Of a DNA stretch of 64,000 nucleotides, positions 28,368 through 36,727 are shown piece by piece (the first letter of the stretch is position 1; each line of letters opens with the position of its first letter). The notes below the pieces were generated by a model. The model saw nothing but the letters and a program-made list of their open reading frames with translations. It did not search any database and was not told the DNA's origin. The position numbers and the translations under genes were made by a program. Origin of the DNA: an uncultured Clostridium sp. (GTDB taxonomy: Bacteria > Bacillota > Clostridia > Lachnospirales > Lachnospiraceae); assembly GCA_900543885.1 (NCBI GenBank), contig UQTA01000005.1:28511-92510 (forward strand), read 5' to 3'.

Positions 28368-29055
28368 GGATCATCAGAGACAGATAGGGGACGTCATTCT
28401 CCTTTAATTCCTTATAATCACGGATCAGGCGCTGTTCCTTCGTTCCGGCTTTTTCCACCAGTACAAAAGACTCTTCCCTTTTGCTTTCCTGGATCGCTGT
28501 TAAAAGAGCTTCTTTATCAGAAGAAGGCTTCATAAACACTACATTGTCATGTTCCATAAGCAGTTTTTGCAGATCCTCTGCATCGTTTTTGCGTACCGGC
28601 GCGATCACCAGATCTTCATCCCAGGCAGTAAGGGGAGTCTTTGCGATAGCTGCTGCCGCGCAGAAGGAAGGAATTCCCGGAATAATTTCCGTCTCTGTAC
28701 CAAAAGCTTCTATATAAGGAAGAGTATACATAAAAGTGCTGTATACAGATGGATCACCTAATGTGATAAAAGCTCCTGTTTTCTCTCCTTTTAAATATCC
28801 AGAGATGATACGGCCATTTTCCTGCCACATTTTCTTTAATTCATCCCCATGGTAATGCATGGGATATTCCAGATCTACGATCTGGGCTTTGCTGTCTTTT
28901 ACATGTTCTTTAATAATATCAAAGGCAAAGCTTCCTGCTCCCTTTTTCTTTTCCGGGCAGAAGATCACATCTGCCTGCTGTAATATTTTATATGCCTTTA
29001 AGGTAAGCAGCTCCGGGTCTCCCGGTCCTACTCCAATGCCGTATAATTTTCCCAT
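28348..29055 (-). CDS. cbiL: Precorrin-2/cobalt-factor II C20-methyltransferase
   Basis: 235-aa SAM-dependent tetrapyrrole methylase of corrin biosynthesis. Family marks are the N-terminal GVGPGDPELLTLKA (SAM loop), LGDPSVYSTF and IIPGIPSFCAAAA. Other cobalamin genes are absent from the window, so this is an isolated member of the pathway here. It is divergent from a THI5/SsuA-type ABC importer 127 bp away, which raises the question of a link but does not prove one. Confidence 0.88.
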   Translation of the reverse strand: MGKLYGIGVGPGDPELLTLKAYKILQQADVIFCPEKKKGAGSFAFDIIKEHVKDSKAQIVDLEYPMHYHGDELKKMWQENGRIISGYLKGEKTGAFITLGDPSVYSTFMYTLPYIEAFGTETEIIPGIPSFCAAAAIAKTPLTAWDEDLVIAPVRKNDAEDLQKLLMEHDNVVFMKPSSDKEALLTAIQESKREESFVLVEKAGTKEQRLIRDYKELKENDVPYLSLMILKAGKQ

Positions 29056-29182
29056 TTTTTCCTAATTTCCTTTTATTTTTTCTCAATAGAACCATTTTAA
29101 CAGCACTTGTCTGCCACAGCAAGGGATTTTTGTGGTAAGATAGATGCTATATTATTATGTACCCAGGGAGGATTTATTTATT

Positions 29183-30292
29183 ATGAAAAGATCGATGAAA
29201 CTTCTGGCTGCTGCTCTTGCAGGAACGATTGCTTTAAGCGGCTGCGCCAAAAACTCTGACAAACAGGCATCTTCTGCCGAGACAACTATCGCTGAAACAG
29301 AAAGCTCTAAAGAAGCTTCTGCTGCGTCCACTGAAACGTCTGAAGAAAGTGCTGACCAGTCCAGTAACGCCTCTGAAAACAATGAAAATGCTTCCGGTGC
29401 CGCTGTCCGCGTTGGCTCTTTAAAGGGACCTACTTCTATGGGCCTTGCTGAGTTAATGGACCGTGCAGAAAAAGGCGAAACTGAAAATGATTACACCTTT
29501 ACCATGGCCGGAAAAGCCGATGAACTGGTTGGTTCTGTGGCAAACGGCGACCTGGATATTGTTTTAGTACCTGCCAATGTTGCAAGTATCCTGTATACAA
29601 AAACCCAGGGCAATGTAAATGTGATCGATATCAATACCCTTGGTGTTCTCTATGTAGTTGCTTCTGATGACTCCATTTCCTCCATGGAAGACCTGAAGGA
29701 AAAAACCCTTTACATGACCGGAAAAGGTACTACCCCGGAATATGTGATGAACTATCTTCTTTCTGAAAATGGTTTAAATGACGGGGATGTTACCTTAGAG
29801 TTTAAGTCCGAAGCTGCCGAAGTTGCCTCTGTATTAAAGGAAGATCCATCTGCTGTAGGCGTCCTTCCCCAGCCTTTTGCAACTGCAGCCTGCATCCAGA
29901 ACGAAGCTTTAAAGCCGGTTCTTGACCTGACTGAACAGTGGAACCTTTTAAATAAGGAAAACGGAAGCCAGTTAGTAACAGGCGTTACTATTGTACGCAG
30001 TGACTTCTTAAAGGAAAATGAAGAGGCCGTAAAACTGTTTATGGAAGACCACAAGGCATCTGCCGCTTATACCAGTGAACATCTGGACGAGGCTGCTGAA
30101 ATGGTAGCAGCTTTAGGTATCGTTGAGAAGGCACCCATCGCAAAAAAGGCTATGCCAGCCTGCAACATTGTGTGCATCACAGGGGAAGAAATGAAGTCTG
30201 CGCTTTCCGGTTATTTATCTGTTCTGGAAGCTGCTGACGCAAAATCCATTGGCGGCCAGTTACCAGGCGATGACTTCTACTACCTTCCATAA
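29183..30292 (+). CDS. ABC transporter substrate-binding lipoprotein (SsuA/THI5-like)
   Basis: About 369 aa. Lipoprotein signal with LSGC lipobox, then a Ser/Glu/Ala-rich linker of about 50 residues, then a type II binding fold of the NMT1/SsuA class (VRVGSLKGPTSMGLAEL, GELVGS-like and PANVASILY segments). Such proteins carry small organic compounds: sulfonates, pyrimidines, cofactors. The specific ligand is not readable. ATG 29183 follows GGAGG; an upstream in-frame Met would put extra residues before the signal peptide. First gene of a three-gene importer operon. Confidence 0.87.
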   Translation: MKRSMKLLAAALAGTIALSGCAKNSDKQASSAETTIAETESSKEASAASTETSEESADQSSNASENNENASGAAVRVGSLKGPTSMGLAELMDRAEKGETENDYTFTMAGKADELVGSVANGDLDIVLVPANVASILYTKTQGNVNVIDINTLGVLYVVASDDSISSMEDLKEKTLYMTGKGTTPEYVMNYLLSENGLNDGDVTLEFKSEAAEVASVLKEDPSAVGVLPQPFATAACIQNEALKPVLDLTEQWNLLNKENGSQLVTGVTIVRSDFLKENEEAVKLFMEDHKASAAYTSEHLDEAAEMVAALGIVEKAPIAKKAMPACNIVCITGEEMKSALSGYLSVLEAADAKSIGGQLPGDDFYYLP

Positions 30293-30324
30293 ATAACTTA
30301 CAGGATCTTTTTCTTAATGCTTAA

Positions 30325-31068
30325 ATGAAAAATCAGATGAAAAAATATGGAAAAAACTGGGTATGCTGGCTGATCTGGATCGGGATCTGGCAGCTGGCAG
30401 ACCTCTTTATCCACAACAATGTTATTTTTGCAGGTCCTCTGGATATGGCGATGACTTTGGCTGGCTTGTTACGGGACAGTGACTTCTGGCTAAGTCTCCT
30501 CCATTCATCCCTTCGGATCTGCCTTGGCTTTTTAAGTGCCTTTTGCCTGGGGATCCTTCTTGGAAGCCTTGCATGGGCCTTTCCTCTGGTAAAAGAATTT
30601 TTAAAACCACCTATGCTGATGATCCGCTGCGTACCAGTGGCCTCTTTCGTCATTCTGGCACTGATCTGGATCGGATCAGAAAACCTGTCGGTTTTTATTT
30701 CCTTTCTGGTGGTGGTGCCTATGATCTATGGTGCCACACTTGCCGGTCTTGAAAATATGGATCAGAAACTTTTGGAAATGTCCCAGGTCTTTTCCATGCC
30801 ATTTTCTAAAAAAGTGCGATATCTCTTTATCCCGGCTGTCCACCCTTATCTGGTAAGCAGCTGCCGGACTGCCCTGGGAATGAGCTGGAAATCAGGAGTT
30901 GCAGCAGAAGTGATAGGTATTCCCAATGCTTCTATTGGCGAGCAGCTCTATTACACCAAATTATACCTGGATACCTCCGGGCTTTTTGCCTGGACCTTTT
31001 CCATTATCCTTATAAGCGCGGTTTTTGAATTTGTTTTTCTTACATTATTAAAGAAAGTACGGCACTGA
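30325..31068 (+). CDS. ABC transporter permease (SsuC/TauC-like)
   Basis: 247-aa inner-membrane permease with about six TM helices (for example WVCWLIWIGIWQLADLFIH and FSIILISAVFEFVFLTLL) and an EAA-like loop (LEMSQVFSMPFSKKVRYLFIPAV). It is the partner of the upstream binding protein and the downstream ATPase, which starts 2 bp after its stop. The ribosome site before 30325 is weak; a second ATG lies four codons on. Confidence 0.88.
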   Translation: MKNQMKKYGKNWVCWLIWIGIWQLADLFIHNNVIFAGPLDMAMTLAGLLRDSDFWLSLLHSSLRICLGFLSAFCLGILLGSLAWAFPLVKEFLKPPMLMIRCVPVASFVILALIWIGSENLSVFISFLVVVPMIYGATLAGLENMDQKLLEMSQVFSMPFSKKVRYLFIPAVHPYLVSSCRTALGMSWKSGVAAEVIGIPNASIGEQLYYTKLYLDTSGLFAWTFSIILISAVFEFVFLTLLKKVRH

Positions 31069-31069
31069 T

Positions 31070-31696
31070 ATGGAACAGATCATAATAAAAAACCTGTCAA
31101 AATCCTATGGTTCCCTGACCGTTTTGAAAAATGTGAATCTTACGCTGGACCGGGATCAGACTTACTGCCTGATGAGCCCTTCAGGAACAGGAAAGACCAC
31201 TTTATTCCGCATTCTCATGGGGTTAGAAAAGGCAGACGAGGGGAAAATTGTCTGGAATGCCGGTTCTGGTTCCGGTTTTGGCTCTGATAGGGATGTTTCC
31301 CGGCCTCTGCGTATTTCCACTGTTTTCCAGGAAGACCGGCTCTGCCCCACATTTTCACCTTTAGAAAATGTGATGATGGTGCAAAAGCAGCCCACCTGCG
31401 AACCTTTAAAAAATGAGATCCGCACCGCTATGTGCCGTCTGCTGCCGGAAGAATGTTTAAACCGGCCGGTATCTACCTTAAGCGGGGGTATGAAACGACG
31501 GACTGCGATTTTACGGGCACTTCTTACTAAATCCGATATGCTTTTATTGGATGAACCCTTTACAGGACTGGATGAAGAAACGAAGATAGATGTTATAAGA
31601 TTTTTACAGGAATACAGAAATAACCGTTTTCTGCTGATCTCCACTCACCAGAAAGAGGATGTAGAGTTGCTTAAAGGCATATTGATCACATTGTAA
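31070..31696 (+). CDS. ABC transporter ATPase (SsuB/TauB-like)
   Basis: 208-aa ATPase, somewhat short. Walker A reads SPSGTGKTT, the Q-loop FQEDRLCPTF, signature LSGGMKRRTAILRAL, Walker B MLLLDEPFTGLD. The signature and Q-loop agree with the nitrate/sulfonate/taurine importer class. It completes the operon, which ends at a GC-rich terminator about 90 bp downstream. Confidence 0.9.
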   Translation: MEQIIIKNLSKSYGSLTVLKNVNLTLDRDQTYCLMSPSGTGKTTLFRILMGLEKADEGKIVWNAGSGSGFGSDRDVSRPLRISTVFQEDRLCPTFSPLENVMMVQKQPTCEPLKNEIRTAMCRLLPEECLNRPVSTLSGGMKRRTAILRALLTKSDMLLLDEPFTGLDEETKIDVIRFLQEYRNNRFLLISTHQKEDVELLKGILITL

Positions 31697-31782
31697 TATT
31701 GCTCCAATACTGGCTATTCCAGATATGATTCAACCTAAATACTCGTTACAGTCCAGCTATTACGAATATTTTGCTATTTTAA

Positions 31783-31807
31783 AGCCCGGTTTTGCCGGGC
31801 TTTTTTG
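31783..31807. terminator. Intrinsic terminator
   Basis: AAAGCCCGG-TTTTG-CCGGGCTTTTTT. The T-run serves the + importer operon, and the A side can serve the minus-strand cotJ operon. Confidence 0.85.
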
Positions 31808-31833
31808 CACAGTAAGAAATTTTTATGATCTGT

Positions 31834-32457
31834 TTAATTTCTCGGCTGGATCACGCTTTTTCCATTGTCAAAAGACGGATTAAACGCATAGAAATTCTTG
31901 CTGTCCAGCTTCTCCTGGGTGATGCGCAGTGCTTCACCAAAACGCTGATAATGGACGATCTCACGCTCTCTTAAATATTTGATGGGTTCGCATACGTCAT
32001 AATCCGTTACTACACGGAGAATGTTGTCATATGTGGAGCGGGCTTTCTGTTCTGCTGCCATATCTTCATGAAGATCCGTAATAATATCTCCCTTACTCTG
32101 GAACTCGCAGGCATTAAAGGGCACTCCACCAGCTGCCTGGGGCCAGATCCCGGTAGCATGGTCAATATAATAAGGTCCAAATCCCTGTTCTACCAGCTGC
32201 TCAGCTGTTAAATTACGTGTAAGCTGATGAACGATAGCTGCTACGATTTCCAGATGTGCCAGTTCTTCTGTACCAATATCTGTAAGGACTGCCTTGCACT
32301 CCTTGTATGGCATGGAATAGCGCTGAGAAAGATAGCGCATGGAAGCTCCCATTTCTCCATCCGGCCCGCCGTACTGACTCATTATAAACATCGCCATTTT
32401 CGCATTTGGCTCTTTGATATTTACAGGAAATTCCAGTCTTTTTTCATAGATCCACAT
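31834..32457 (-). CDS. cotJC: Spore coat protein CotJC (manganese-catalase family)
   Basis: About 207-aa four-helix-bundle protein of the Mn-catalase family found in the spore coat. Putative metal ligands lie in GEMGA, TEELAHLEI and EREIVHYQRF (Glu/His). The start is ATG 32457, with AAGGAGG upstream and its A shared with the cotJB stop (TAATG). The earlier in-frame Met would lie inside cotJB. Its presence shows that the organism can sporulate or descends from spore formers. Confidence 0.93.
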   Translation of the reverse strand: MWIYEKRLEFPVNIKEPNAKMAMFIMSQYGGPDGEMGASMRYLSQRYSMPYKECKAVLTDIGTEELAHLEIVAAIVHQLTRNLTAEQLVEQGFGPYYIDHATGIWPQAAGGVPFNACEFQSKGDIITDLHEDMAAEQKARSTYDNILRVVTDYDVCEPIKYLREREIVHYQRFGEALRITQEKLDSKNFYAFNPSFDNGKSVIQPRN

Positions 32458-32717
32458 TAATAGCCGCCTCCTTCCCATGGCCACGGGTCATCTGTCCAGG
32501 ACCAGTAGACTGTATCTCTGGCGTTTTCAGCACGTAACGGCCCATACTGGGCTTCGTAGGCATTTCTGGCATCTGCATATGCCTGTGACATCTGTTTCAG
32601 ATAGGCAATGGCCTGAGAGTCACAGGGATGTGTATCCAGATAGAGGTTTGCTTCTGTTACTGCAAAGCCAGCCTGGTTTACTGCCATAAGCAAGGCATCC
32701 CTTGAAGTGTTGTTCAT
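32457..32717 (-). CDS. cotJB: Spore coat protein CotJB
   Basis: 86-aa small acidic protein, normal for CotJB. It has the conserved helical start (ALLMAVNQAGFAVTEANLYLDTHP) and an aromatic C-terminus (TVYWSWTDDPWPWEGGGY). It is translationally coupled to cotJC and directly abuts cotJA. Part of the inner spore coat. Confidence 0.92.
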   Translation of the reverse strand: MNNTSRDALLMAVNQAGFAVTEANLYLDTHPCDSQAIAYLKQMSQAYADARNAYEAQYGPLRAENARDTVYWSWTDDPWPWEGGGY

Positions 32718-33263
32718 CTAGCTGCACCTCCCTTTATCAAAAGCCAGGTCCAGTTCTGAAAAGATGGTTCCCTGGGCTAATCCCCGTTCCGGACCATAAG
32801 GGTTCTTCCACTGCTGCCATGGCACATAGGCCATTGCCAGGGGATAATCTTTTTCTAAAACTCCCGGCATACTTCCCGGACAGAAAGCATTGCCCTCCAG
32901 TCCCGGCATGTAGTTCCACCCGAAATCTCTGTTATTATCCCAATTATTTCCATTTTGCGGTGTCTGCATGGTTGCGGCATTTGCCGGCATCCGTCCTGTT
33001 CCAGTATTTGCTGGCATCATCTGAGGCATCTGTCCTGTCATCCCATTTGCCGGCATCAACCGGGGCGTCTGACCTGTCATCCTATTTTCCGGCATCATCC
33101 CATCATTTATCTGGTTTCCCATCTGAGGATACCGGGTTACGTTTCCCGCCTGCATTGCCGGATCCAGGCAGCTTCTCACAGACTGGTTCTGGTTTCCGGA
33201 TACCTTACGACACCGGCCGCTGCAGCCGCAGTCACTATATTTCATATCTGTATATGGCTCCAT
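32718..33263 (-). CDS. cotJA: Spore coat associated protein CotJA with Met/Pro-rich N-terminal extension
   Basis: 181 aa, more than twice the usual CotJA length. The CotJA core is at about 135-175 (YPLAMAYVPWQQW onward). In front is a Cys-bearing start (CGCSGRC) and a low-complexity region at 57-105 in which MTGQ-P-MPAN-type units recur: MTGQTPRLMPAN, MTGQMPQMMPAN, TGRMPAN. ATG 33263 has AAGGAG upstream. It is first gene of cotJABC. The extension may bind other coat proteins or be variable between strains (inference). Confidence 0.9.
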   Translation of the reverse strand: MEPYTDMKYSDCGCSGRCRKVSGNQNQSVRSCLDPAMQAGNVTRYPQMGNQINDGMMPENRMTGQTPRLMPANGMTGQMPQMMPANTGTGRMPANAATMQTPQNGNNWDNNRDFGWNYMPGLEGNAFCPGSMPGVLEKDYPLAMAYVPWQQWKNPYGPERGLAQGTIFSELDLAFDKGRCS

Positions 33264-33392
33264 ATCAATTAATATCTCCTTTTCTTTTCCCTATTAATTT
33301 ATGTAGTCCTGCTAAATGCTGTTACAACCGCTGCCATCTTTTCCTGTATACCACTGCCCTTTCCCACATTCTGTTTTTTCTCCGTTATCTGC

Positions 33393-33420
33393 ACACATTG
33401 TCCCTCTGTCCCATATCTTA
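33393..33420 (+). promoter_or_regulatory. Candidate sigma-K-type promoter
   Basis: AC at 33393-33394, then 17 nt, then CATATCTTA (33412-33420), matches the late mother-cell pattern AC-N17-CATANNNTA. It faces the Cys-rich gene at 33515. The rest of 33264-33514 is a T/C-rich spacer without a gene. Confidence 0.4.
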
Positions 33421-33514
33421 TAGTACAAACATATCAAAGACAGCACTTACCGGTGCTTCTTTCCTGTGTTTAAGCAATCATCAGTAAGTAATTAATTAAA
33501 AGGAGTGTGGATTT

Positions 33515-33787
33515 ATGTGTTGGTTTGGATGTAATAATCGCTGGAATAATGGATGCAATGGCTGGAATAACGGATGCAGCGGCAGCTGTGGACGTTGTAA
33601 TAACAACGGATGCGGCGGCAGGAATTCCTTCCGTGAAGGCTTCCGTCAAGGATACTGGCAGGGATATAATGATGCACTGTGGAACCGCGGCAACTGTGGT
33701 GGCTGTGACCATGATGGCGGCTGTGGCGGATGCAGCAGTGACCGTGATGGCGGCTGTGGCGGTGGATGCGGTGGCAGCTGCAACTAG
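33515..33787 (+). CDS. Cys/Gly/Asn-rich small protein, probable spore-coat type
   Basis: 90 aa with no recognised family. Cysteines form CxxxC and CGGC patterns throughout (CNNRWNNGCNGWNNGCSGSCGRC, split by Asn/Gly). A short ordinary helix in the middle (SFREGFRQGYWQGYNDALW) separates the two Cys-rich arms. AAGGAG lies nine bases before ATG 33515 and a sigma-K-like promoter is upstream. Position beside cotJABC and composition suggest a disulfide- or metal-rich coat protein. A modified peptide precursor is a weaker alternative because no maturase is near. The stop codon lies inside a 17-bp terminal inverted repeat. Overlapping ORFs in other frames lack ribosome sites. Confidence 0.72.
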   Translation: MCWFGCNNRWNNGCNGWNNGCSGSCGRCNNNGCGGRNSFREGFRQGYWQGYNDALWNRGNCGGCDHDGGCGGCSSDRDGGCGGGCGGSCN

Positions 33788-33949
33788 TGTACTGTATCAT
33801 TCGCTTTCAGCAGAATGACGCAGAATGAATTTTCAATCTGCAAGGCGGAGGAATGAGGCGATGCGGTGGCATCGTCGATTGACGACAACGCAGCAGATGG
33901 AAATTCAGGCAAGTCATTATGCGAAATGTGAGTGATACAGTACACTAGT
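33783..33949. repeat. 167-bp element with perfect 17-bp terminal inverted repeats
   Basis: ACTAGTGTACTGTATCA (33783-33799) is the exact reverse complement of 33933-33949. The next 20 bp inward are also loosely complementary. Inside are hairpins CGATGC-GGTG-GCATCG and GTCG-ATTGA-CGAC. The left arm contains the stop codon of the Cys-rich gene. It is MITE-like or a structured 3' UTR. The remainder of 33788-34151 holds a small hairpin (CATGCC/GGCATG), one terminator and no gene. Confidence 0.65.
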
Positions 33950-34051
33950 ACATCGCTCTCATGCCTCTTCCGGCATGACCAAGTACTATCCGGTACAAAT
34001 CTGCTTAGACAGGTATGAAAAGAAGGAAATATGTACTTTGGAACGAAAAAC

Positions 34052-34083
34052 GGCGGCTGGGAAAACCCCAGTCGCCATTTTTT
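34052..34083 (+). terminator. Intrinsic terminator
   Basis: GGCGGCTGGG-AAAAC-CCCAGTCGCC (one G.U pair) followed by ATTTTTT. It ends transcripts from the Cys-rich gene. Confidence 0.8.
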
Positions 34084-34151
34084 GAAGAAAAATGAACTGA
34101 TTACAAATGTTTTTAGAATTGCGGGAGTGCAAAGCACGCAGCAATTCGGTA

Positions 34152-35720
34152 TCAGAAGGGTTTAAACACCTTATAATCCAGCCAGTCAAAATCTGCCTGA
34201 ACTCCATCCCCATGAAGATCCTGACAGGAAACACCCACCATGGCACCTGTAAAACCATTTCCTTCTACACGTTCATCGGAAAGGTTTCTCATATCAAGCA
34301 CATCTCCTACCTGGGTATAAGAGATTCCGTCCTGTGAAACGAAAAATGTCACATCACATTCTCTTACTTCTGCCTTTAAATATACAGGTTTTCCATTTTC
34401 TTCCAGATAAATCTTTTCGCCCTGGGTGATCTCCTTATTAACAGAAACATTTAACATTACATAAGGTTTTCCTTCATCATCCACAGACATATGCAGATAA
34501 TAATTATTATCATAATTATAATAACATACGATCCCGGCCATATGGCAATAATCTCCTGGAGTAAACTCCATTTTTGCAGTAAAATCATAGGAATGATGCT
34601 GATGTCTGCGTGCTAACAGTCCCTGATTGTATTTAGATGCCAGGGAATTTCCACCCTGAATATGCAGCTTCCCCTCAGAAATGCTGATCCCGCAGGTTTT
34701 GGCACTCTGGCGCAAAGTCATATATTCCAGAGGAATTGCTGTGATCTTTCCAAAATCTGTAAATCCTGACTTTTCAGGCTTTACCTCCACTTCACCCGGA
34801 ACTTCAAAGAAATCTTCCGGTGATGCTGTATCATTAGCTGACAATTTAAACCAGCCATCATCTGTATAAAGCATATTCTGGATAGCTGTTTCACGTCCTG
34901 TAATACTGCAGTCACCCAGACTTCTGGAACAAAGATGTGCCATATACCAGTTTCCATCTTTTCCCTGAATGATCTGTCCGTGACCTGCCCGTTTTAACTG
35001 TACATCTTTTCCAAAAGAAGTAAGGACCGGTACATACGGACTGATCTCATAAGGTCCTGTCAGTTTTTCAGAACGGCACATAGTCACACAATGCTTAAAT
35101 TCTGTACCGCCTTCTGCTGTTACCAGATAATACCACCCGTCATGATAGAAAATATTCGGACCTTCCGTTGTTCCTTTATCACTGCCTTTAAACACATTAT
35201 AAACAGGGCCAACTAATTTTTTTGTCTCCGGATCATACTGCTGTACACCTACACCACCGAAACGCTTATGATCCAGCCTGTAGTCAAAAAGCATATTGAC
35301 CAGCCACTTGGTACCGTCCGGATCATGGAAGAGAGAAGGGTCAAATCCCATTTTATTAAGGGGAATAGGATCAGACCATGGGCCTTTTGGATCCGAAGCA
35401 GTTACCATAAAATTATGAGTATCTTTAAAACGGTTCCGATTGGTGTATACTATGGTATAGATCAGGTAGAAAGTACCATTATCATATGTAAGATTGGGCG
35501 CCCATATACCGCAGGCAGTGTCCATTCCTTTTATATCAAATTTTGTTTCATCTGTAAGAGCATAAGAAAGGATCTCCCAATTTACCAGGTCTTTTGAATG
35601 ATGGATACAGATACCCGGAAACCATTCAAATGTAGAGGTTGCAATATAATAGTCATCCCCCACTCTCACCAGGGATGGATCCGGATTAAAACCGGGAAGT
35701 ACAGGATTCATTACTTTCAT
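34152..35720 (-). CDS. Glycoside hydrolase family 43 beta-xylosidase/arabinofuranosidase
   Basis: 522-aa intracellular enzyme (no signal peptide) that hydrolyses xylo-oligosaccharides or arabinosyl side chains. The N-terminal five-bladed GH43 domain carries the expected base Asp14 (NPDPSL), the pKa-modulating Asp127 (GFDPSLF) and the acid Glu186 (TTEGPNIF). A C-terminal beta-sandwich (about 325-520, GH43_C2/XynB type) follows. The start is ATG 35720, with AAGGAG upstream. A further 29 in-frame codons upstream read through a repeat element and should be dropped. It closes the CUT1 sugar importer operon, so it acts on imported oligosaccharides. Confidence 0.92.
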   Translation of the reverse strand: MKVMNPVLPGFNPDPSLVRVGDDYYIATSTFEWFPGICIHHSKDLVNWEILSYALTDETKFDIKGMDTACGIWAPNLTYDNGTFYLIYTIVYTNRNRFKDTHNFMVTASDPKGPWSDPIPLNKMGFDPSLFHDPDGTKWLVNMLFDYRLDHKRFGGVGVQQYDPETKKLVGPVYNVFKGSDKGTTEGPNIFYHDGWYYLVTAEGGTEFKHCVTMCRSEKLTGPYEISPYVPVLTSFGKDVQLKRAGHGQIIQGKDGNWYMAHLCSRSLGDCSITGRETAIQNMLYTDDGWFKLSANDTASPEDFFEVPGEVEVKPEKSGFTDFGKITAIPLEYMTLRQSAKTCGISISEGKLHIQGGNSLASKYNQGLLARRHQHHSYDFTAKMEFTPGDYCHMAGIVCYYNYDNNYYLHMSVDDEGKPYVMLNVSVNKEITQGEKIYLEENGKPVYLKAEVRECDVTFFVSQDGISYTQVGDVLDMRNLSDERVEGNGFTGAMVGVSCQDLHGDGVQADFDWLDYKVFKPF

Positions 35721-35744
35721 GTTCTGATTCTCCTTTTCAAATGT

Positions 35745-35857
35745 ATGTACTCTTGGAATCTTTTTGTACTTGATTTTGCGAGAAGATTTTTTGTCAGGTG
35801 TGCCCAAATTTTTGAGGCGTACGCGGTGCGTACGTTAATAAAATTCGGGTGCGACTG
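35745..35857. repeat. Repeat family copy A (right end lost)
   Basis: Shares ATGTACTCTTGGAATC, GTGCCCAAATTT and ATTCGGGTGCG with the full copy at 43471-43632. The inner stem is CGTACGC-GGT-GCGTACG instead of the copy B stem. The right inverted repeat is missing: similarity stops just before the permease stop codon. Confidence 0.65.
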
Positions 35858-35864
35858 TATCTCA

Positions 35865-36713
35865 TTAACCCTTTAAACCGCTGGTAGCAATACCTTCTAC
35901 AAAATATCTCTGTGCGGCAAAGAACAGCAGGATAACAGGAACTACTGCAACAAACGCCATTGCCATTACCTTTCCCCACTGTACAACGGACTCTGCATCC
36001 AGAGACATGCGAAGTGCCAGAGAGATAGGAAACTTCTTTACTGAGTTGATAAATACCAGAGAATTAAAGTAATCATTGTAGGTCCACAAAAACTGGAACA
36101 GACCTGCGGAGAATAATGATGGCTTCATCAGAGGCAGTAAAATATGTGTAAAGGTCTTGAAGGTTCCGCAGCCATCAATATAAGCAGATTCATCCAGATC
36201 CCTTGGAAGTCCTCTTAAAAACTGGATCAACATATATGGGAAGAACGCATTACAGCACAACAATGCCGGTGCATAAAATGGCATGTAAGTATTGATCCAG
36301 TTAAACTTATTGTATAAAGTATAACGAGGAATGATAACAACAGAATTTGGCAGCATCAGCATGGCAATGAGCAGTACAAAAAGGATCTTCTTTCCCGGAA
36401 ACTGAAATCTTGCAAAGCCATAAGCAACCAGGGCACTGGACATAACCGTAAATATGGTAGTGGGAATGACCAGTAAAAATGTATTAATAAAAAAAGTCGT
36501 ATAAGTTACCTTACCGCTTCCCTTCCAGCCTTCAATAAAATACTTAAAGCTGAAATTCTGAGGCAGTAAACAAATGGAACCAAATATCTCATCATTTGAT
36601 TTAAAAGATGCAAAGAACATCCAGATGATCGGATACAACAGTATGACACCGATCACAAATATGACCAAATAATCACGAACCAGTGTGGCAGTTCTGTGTT
36701 TTGTCTGTTTCAT
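35865..36713 (-). CDS. Carbohydrate ABC transporter permease (CUT1, MalG-like)
   Basis: 282-aa inner-membrane permease with six predicted TM helices and the EAA loop (ESAYIDGCGTFKTFTHILLPLMKP). Second permease of the importer, 14 bp after the MalF-like gene. GH43 downstream points to plant oligosaccharides as cargo. Confidence 0.92.
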   Translation of the reverse strand: MKQTKHRTATLVRDYLVIFVIGVILLYPIIWMFFASFKSNDEIFGSICLLPQNFSFKYFIEGWKGSGKVTYTTFFINTFLLVIPTTIFTVMSSALVAYGFARFQFPGKKILFVLLIAMLMLPNSVVIIPRYTLYNKFNWINTYMPFYAPALLCCNAFFPYMLIQFLRGLPRDLDESAYIDGCGTFKTFTHILLPLMKPSLFSAGLFQFLWTYNDYFNSLVFINSVKKFPISLALRMSLDAESVVQWGKVMAMAFVAVVPVILLFFAAQRYFVEGIATSGLKG

Positions 36714-36727
36714 GATAACTCCTCCTT

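Noticed and set aside
33507..33818. ORFs in other frames over the Cys-rich gene (103 aa on +, 80-95 aa on -)
   Set aside because: Repetitive Ala/Val/Thr or His/Tyr/Ser composition caused by the repeated GGC/TGT codons. Only the 33515 frame has a ribosome site at good spacing.
34117..34148. GAATTGC/GCAATTC hairpin after the GH43 gene
   Set aside because: A real 7-bp stem, but no T-run follows on the minus strand; function unclear, so not called a terminator.
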